A DNA stretch of 8,717 nucleotides. Origin: an uncultured Clostridia bacterium (GTDB lineage Bacteria > Bacillota > Clostridia > Tissierellales > Peptoniphilaceae). Numbering within the stretch: the stretch's first letter is position 1; the number at the start of each line of letters is the position of its first letter. The stretch lies in the NCBI GenBank assembly GCA_945916025.1, contig CAMEGD010000059.1, forward strand, positions 1-8,717, in the 5' to 3' direction. The position numbers and the translations under genes are program-made. Shown here piece by piece: positions 6,301 through 8,717 of this stretch. The notes under the pieces were generated by a model that saw only the letters and a program-made list of their open reading frames with translations, was not told where the DNA came from and did no database searches.

Positions 6301-6801
6301 TTAGTGGATTTTTATCCTATCTTTTAGGACCTTATATAAAGTTGTAGCTAGTACTGCCCCTACTAATCCTTGGAAGATGTTACCCCATATATCTAGTATG
6401 GCAGCAGGATATCCATAAAGGAATATTTCTACTACAAAATAACCAAGGGCCATAAATAAACCTGCAAGACCTAAGGATACTAGCAAATACTTTTCTTTAA
6501 ATACTTTTTTAAATAAAACAACTCCAATTAGTCCTTCTAAGCCTTTTATAATTAGTGTATATGGAGCGTAATAGGCATATCCTAGTAAGATATCTGCTAA
6601 AGCAGATCCAAGTCCGCCTACTACAAGGCCTCCTATAGGGCCTAATATAAGTCCAGATAAGAGCACAAATACATCTCCTAGGTTTACATATCCTTGGGTT
6701 GCTACACTGGGAATAGAAATAATCATAGTAGATACCACTACTAGGGCCATAAAGATTCCAAATACTGCTATTTTTTTAGTAGAAAATACCTTTTTTGACA
6801 T
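6301..6801 (-). CDS. ECF transporter substrate-binding S component (vitamin uptake, substrate uncertain)
   Basis: This 166-residue, very hydrophobic membrane protein fits the small S components of energy-coupling factor transporters (Pfam ECF-ribofla_trS/DUF1393-like). These capture a vitamin or related compound outside and use a shared EcfT-EcfA-EcfA' module for import. Hydrophobic segments lie at about 10-30, 42-63, 64-80, 83-98, 105-127 and 136-156. The GYVNLGD segment at 37-43 and the following LGP-x-GG-x(5)-G-x-GSALAD stretch (53-70) are family hallmarks. No ecfA or ecfT gene is in the window, as expected for group II systems with a distant energizing module. GGAGG (6811-6815) lies nine bases before the ATG, inside a terminator-like hairpin. 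The gene lies 102 bp behind gltX and 160 bp ahead of nrdJ, on the same strand. Substrate assignment to riboflavin, pyridoxine, cobalamin or other compounds is not possible from sequence alone. Confidence 0.85.
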   Translation of the reverse strand: MSKKVFSTKKIAVFGIFMALVVVSTMIISIPSVATQGYVNLGDVFVLLSGLILGPIGGLVVGGLGSALADILLGYAYYAPYTLIIKGLEGLIGVVLFKKVFKEKYLLVSLGLAGLFMALGYFVVEIFLYGYPAAILDIWGNIFQGLVGAVLATTLYKVLKDRIKIH

Positions 6802-6854
6802 AAAAAATATCCTCCTTATATTTTTATTTACATAAAGAGGATACTCCTAATCCT
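6802..6854 (-). promoter_or_regulatory. Attenuator / riboswitch-like leader of the S component gene
   Basis: In the minus-strand RNA, UAUCCUCUUUAU (6843-6832) pairs along all 12 bases, with one G·U, with AUAAGGAGGAUA (6819-6808), which contains the ribosome binding site. Six U (6807-6802) and then the AUG follow. The hairpin is therefore both a terminator and a ribosome-binding-site sequestering stem. Upstream, AGGAU (6854-6850) can instead pair with AUCCU (6842-6838) around a 7-base loop, breaking the first arm. The two folds exclude each other. The remaining ~50 bases back to gltX match no aptamer I recognise; no cobalamin, TPP, FMN, preQ1 or T-box consensus is visible. Confidence 0.6.
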
Positions 6855-6903
6855 AACTAAATTCAAGAGTAATTTATTACAATGATAATTTATTCTTAAG
6901 GTC

Positions 6904-8382
6904 TTAGATTCTTTCTTTAGTTGTCTTTATCCTATCAAGAATCTTATCTTTTCCAAGTAGATAAATTACATTTGAAAGTTCTGGTCCATGGCTTAATCCT
7001 GTTAATGCTATTCTAGTTGGCATAAATAGGTTTTTGCCTTTAATACCAGTTTCTTTTTGGATTTCTTTCATAAAGGTCTTAGAGTCTTCAAAGGTTATTT
7101 CATCTAGGTTAAATACCTTTTTTTCAATAGCATCTAATAAAGTTTCCACTGTTTCACCCTTTAAAACTTCAAATTCCTCTTGTCCCAGTTCTGTTGGTAG
7201 GTCTTCAAAGGCAAACTTGATTTCATTTGGAACTTGAGCAAGGTTGTCCACACTGTCTTTTATAGTTTCTAGAAGGATCTTTGTCCATTCTTTCTTGTTA
7301 TTTAAAAATTCTTCATCTGCAAGTCCACTTTCAACTATAAATGGTTTTGCCAGTTCAAAGAATTTGTCACTGTCAAGTTCTTTCATATAGTGGCTGTTTA
7401 CCCAGTCTAGTTTTTTTCTGTCGAAAATTCCACCTGCTGAAGCTACTCTATCAAAGGTAAATAATTCTTCCATTTCTCCTAAAGACATAATTTCTTTGTT
7501 GTCTTCTGGAGACCAACCTACTAGAGCTAGATAATTTACTAGTCCTTCTGGTAGGTAACCTGATTTTTGGAAGTCTTCTACTGAGACATCTCCTTCTCTT
7601 TTTGAAAGTTTCTTTCTATTTTGATTTAAAACTGTTGGAAGATGAACAAATACAGGCTTTTCCCATCCAAATGCTTCATATAGATAAATATGCTTTGGTG
7701 TTGAAGAAATCCATTCTTCTCCCCTAACAATATGAGTTACTCCCATAAGGTGGTCATCTACTACTACTGCCATGTGATATGTTGGGAAACCATCAGATTT
7801 TAGTAGTACTTGGTCATCTACATCTCTAGAATTAATACTTATGTGTCCTCTAACTAAATCATCAAAATTTAGGTCTTGGTTTTTAGGCATTTTTAGTCTA
7901 ACTACATATTCTTCTCCAGCAGCAATTTTTGCTTCTACTTCTTCCTTAGTTAGGCCCTTGCATTTTCCATCATATTTTGGAATTTTACCTTCTTGTTTTT
8001 GTTGTTCTCTTAGATTATCAAGTCTTTCCTTATCACAGAAACAATGATAAGCATGACCAGACTCTATAAGTTGATCTACGTATTTTTTATAAATATCAAG
8101 TCTCTTTGATTGGATATATGGTCCTCGGTCTCCCTTTTCTACTACTTTTCCACCTTCAATAAAGACTCCTTCGTCATAGGATATTCCAGCCCATTCTAGT
8201 GATTTTATTAGGCTTTCTATGGCCCCTTCTACTAGTCTAGTTTGGTCTGTATCTTCAATCCTAAGGATAAATTTCCCGTTATTTTTCTTTGCGTATAAAT
8301 AGTTATATAAGGCTGTCCTTAGTCCACCAATGTGTAAAAACCCAGTTGGACTAGGAGCAAATCTCACTCTTACTTCTGACAT
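6904..8382 (-). CDS. gltX: Glutamyl-tRNA synthetase (class I)
   Basis: The 492-residue cytoplasmic enzyme activates glutamate with ATP and loads it onto tRNA-Glu; in many Firmicutes it also charges tRNA-Gln for later amidation. The class I signatures are present: HIGG at 17-20 within FAPSPTGFLHIGG, and KLSKR at 258-262. A zinc-site pattern as in bacterial GluRS is visible: Cys114-x-Cys116, then Tyr137-x3-Cys141. The rest is the helical anticodon-binding region, and the length is normal for the family. Whether it is discriminating cannot be judged here. AGGAGG at 8392-8397 lies nine bases before the ATG. The gene follows rho by 59 bp with no terminator and no T-box leader, so it is probably read from the rho transcript. 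Confidence 0.97.
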   Translation of the reverse strand: MSEVRVRFAPSPTGFLHIGGLRTALYNYLYAKKNNGKFILRIEDTDQTRLVEGAIESLIKSLEWAGISYDEGVFIEGGKVVEKGDRGPYIQSKRLDIYKKYVDQLIESGHAYHCFCDKERLDNLREQQKQEGKIPKYDGKCKGLTKEEVEAKIAAGEEYVVRLKMPKNQDLNFDDLVRGHISINSRDVDDQVLLKSDGFPTYHMAVVVDDHLMGVTHIVRGEEWISSTPKHIYLYEAFGWEKPVFVHLPTVLNQNRKKLSKREGDVSVEDFQKSGYLPEGLVNYLALVGWSPEDNKEIMSLGEMEELFTFDRVASAGGIFDRKKLDWVNSHYMKELDSDKFFELAKPFIVESGLADEEFLNNKKEWTKILLETIKDSVDNLAQVPNEIKFAFEDLPTELGQEEFEVLKGETVETLLDAIEKKVFNLDEITFEDSKTFMKEIQKETGIKGKNLFMPTRIALTGLSHGPELSNVIYLLGKDKILDRIKTTKERI

Positions 8383-8441
8383 ATATAAATACCTCCTCTA
8401 TATATGATAATACATTCTTTTAAATTTTTATAGGTTAAGTT

Positions 8442-8717
8442 TTAGAATCTAAATAAACCCCTATTTTTTATTAACCTTACAAGTTCATTGTTGTTGTCTG
8501 TTTCTTCTAGTAATTTTATTAGAATTTCTGTTAATTCTTGAGTTGATAGTTCGCCCATGGCCTGTCTAATAGTAGTAGCTGCTTCTAGTTGGTCCTTAGT
8601 AAGGAGAAGTTCTTCCCTTCTAGTTCCAGACTTGTAAATATCTATAGCTGGGAAAATCCTCTTTTCTGATAGCTTTCTATCTAAGTGGATTTCCATATTA
8701 CCAGTTCCCTTAAATTC
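8442..8717 (-). CDS. rho: Transcription termination factor Rho (3' end only)
   Basis: The last 91 codons of Rho, the hexameric RNA-dependent ATPase that releases transcripts, enter from the right edge. The frame is open through 8717 and begins EFKGTGNMEIHLDRKL, so the internal ATG at 8694-8696 is not a start. Family-specific features are GTGNMEIHL, EKRIFPAID and SGTRREELLL; the Arg in SGTR corresponds to the arginine finger (Arg366 of the E. coli protein). The C-terminal helical part (LSTQELTEILIKLLEET) is normal and the product ends in LFRF. The RNA-binding and Walker motifs lie outside the window. Confidence 0.95.
   Translation of the reverse strand, partial: EFKGTGNMEIHLDRKLSEKRIFPAIDIYKSGTRREELLLTKDQLEAATTIRQAMGELSTQELTEILIKLLEETDNNNELVRLIKNRGLFRF

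Noticed and set aside
6281..6317. Terminator behind the S component gene
   Set aside because: The only structures are a 4-bp GGAT/ATCC stem inside the gene end and an A/T-only palindrome followed by T; too weak to call.
6135..6347. Plus-strand open frame of 70 codons opposite the nrdJ upstream region
   Set aside because: It overlaps the nrdJ start, the control sites and the end of the S component gene, has no ribosome binding site, and is hydrophobic only because the DNA is T-rich.
8383..8441. T-box leader or rho-gltX terminator
   Set aside because: The 59-bp gap is too short for a T-box, and it contains no GGTGG-type motif and no GC stem with a T run.

Overview
The window looks like a chromosomal stretch from a low-GC anaerobic Firmicute, probably Clostridia or Tissierellia (Peptoniphilus/Anaerococcus-like). 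The evidence is the AT-rich sequence, AT-ending codons, strong GGAGG ribosome binding sites, NatAB/YhaQP-type ABC genes, an ECF-type vitamin S component and a cobalamin-dependent ribonucleotide reductase. The genus is an inference. I see no phage genes, complete insertion sequence, CRISPR array, tRNA or rRNA.

Layout from left to right. Positions 1-443 (minus) hold the 5' part of an RlmD-type 23S rRNA uracil methyltransferase, cut by the window edge. It is divergent from a secreted CE4 polysaccharide deacetylase at 560-1441 (plus). A terminator at 1446-1478 separates the deacetylase from a convergent two-gene ABC exporter: ATPase 2735-3646 and permease 1483-2742, both minus, overlapping by 8 bp. 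A 373-bp gene-free stretch (3647-4019) follows. It holds the exporter promoter with a palindrome on its -10 box, a good minus-strand terminator, a possible small RNA, and a stem-loop behind nrdJ.

The right half is a minus-strand series read as rho (3' end, 8442-8717), gltX (6904-8382), an ECF S component (6301-6801) and nrdJ (4020-6140). The spacings are 59, 102 and 160 bp. There is no clear terminator between the coding regions except the attenuator-like hairpin in front of the S component gene.

The control elements are the most interesting part. The S-component leader folds into a hairpin that contains the ribosome binding site and ends in six U just before the AUG. A short competing hairpin lies upstream, so it looks like a riboswitch or attenuator expression platform. 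The nrdJ upstream region carries a near-consensus NrdR box overlapping the ribosome binding site, an extended -10 promoter and a perfect DnaA box. An S component directly upstream of a B12-dependent enzyme suggests, but does not prove, a cobalamin uptake role.
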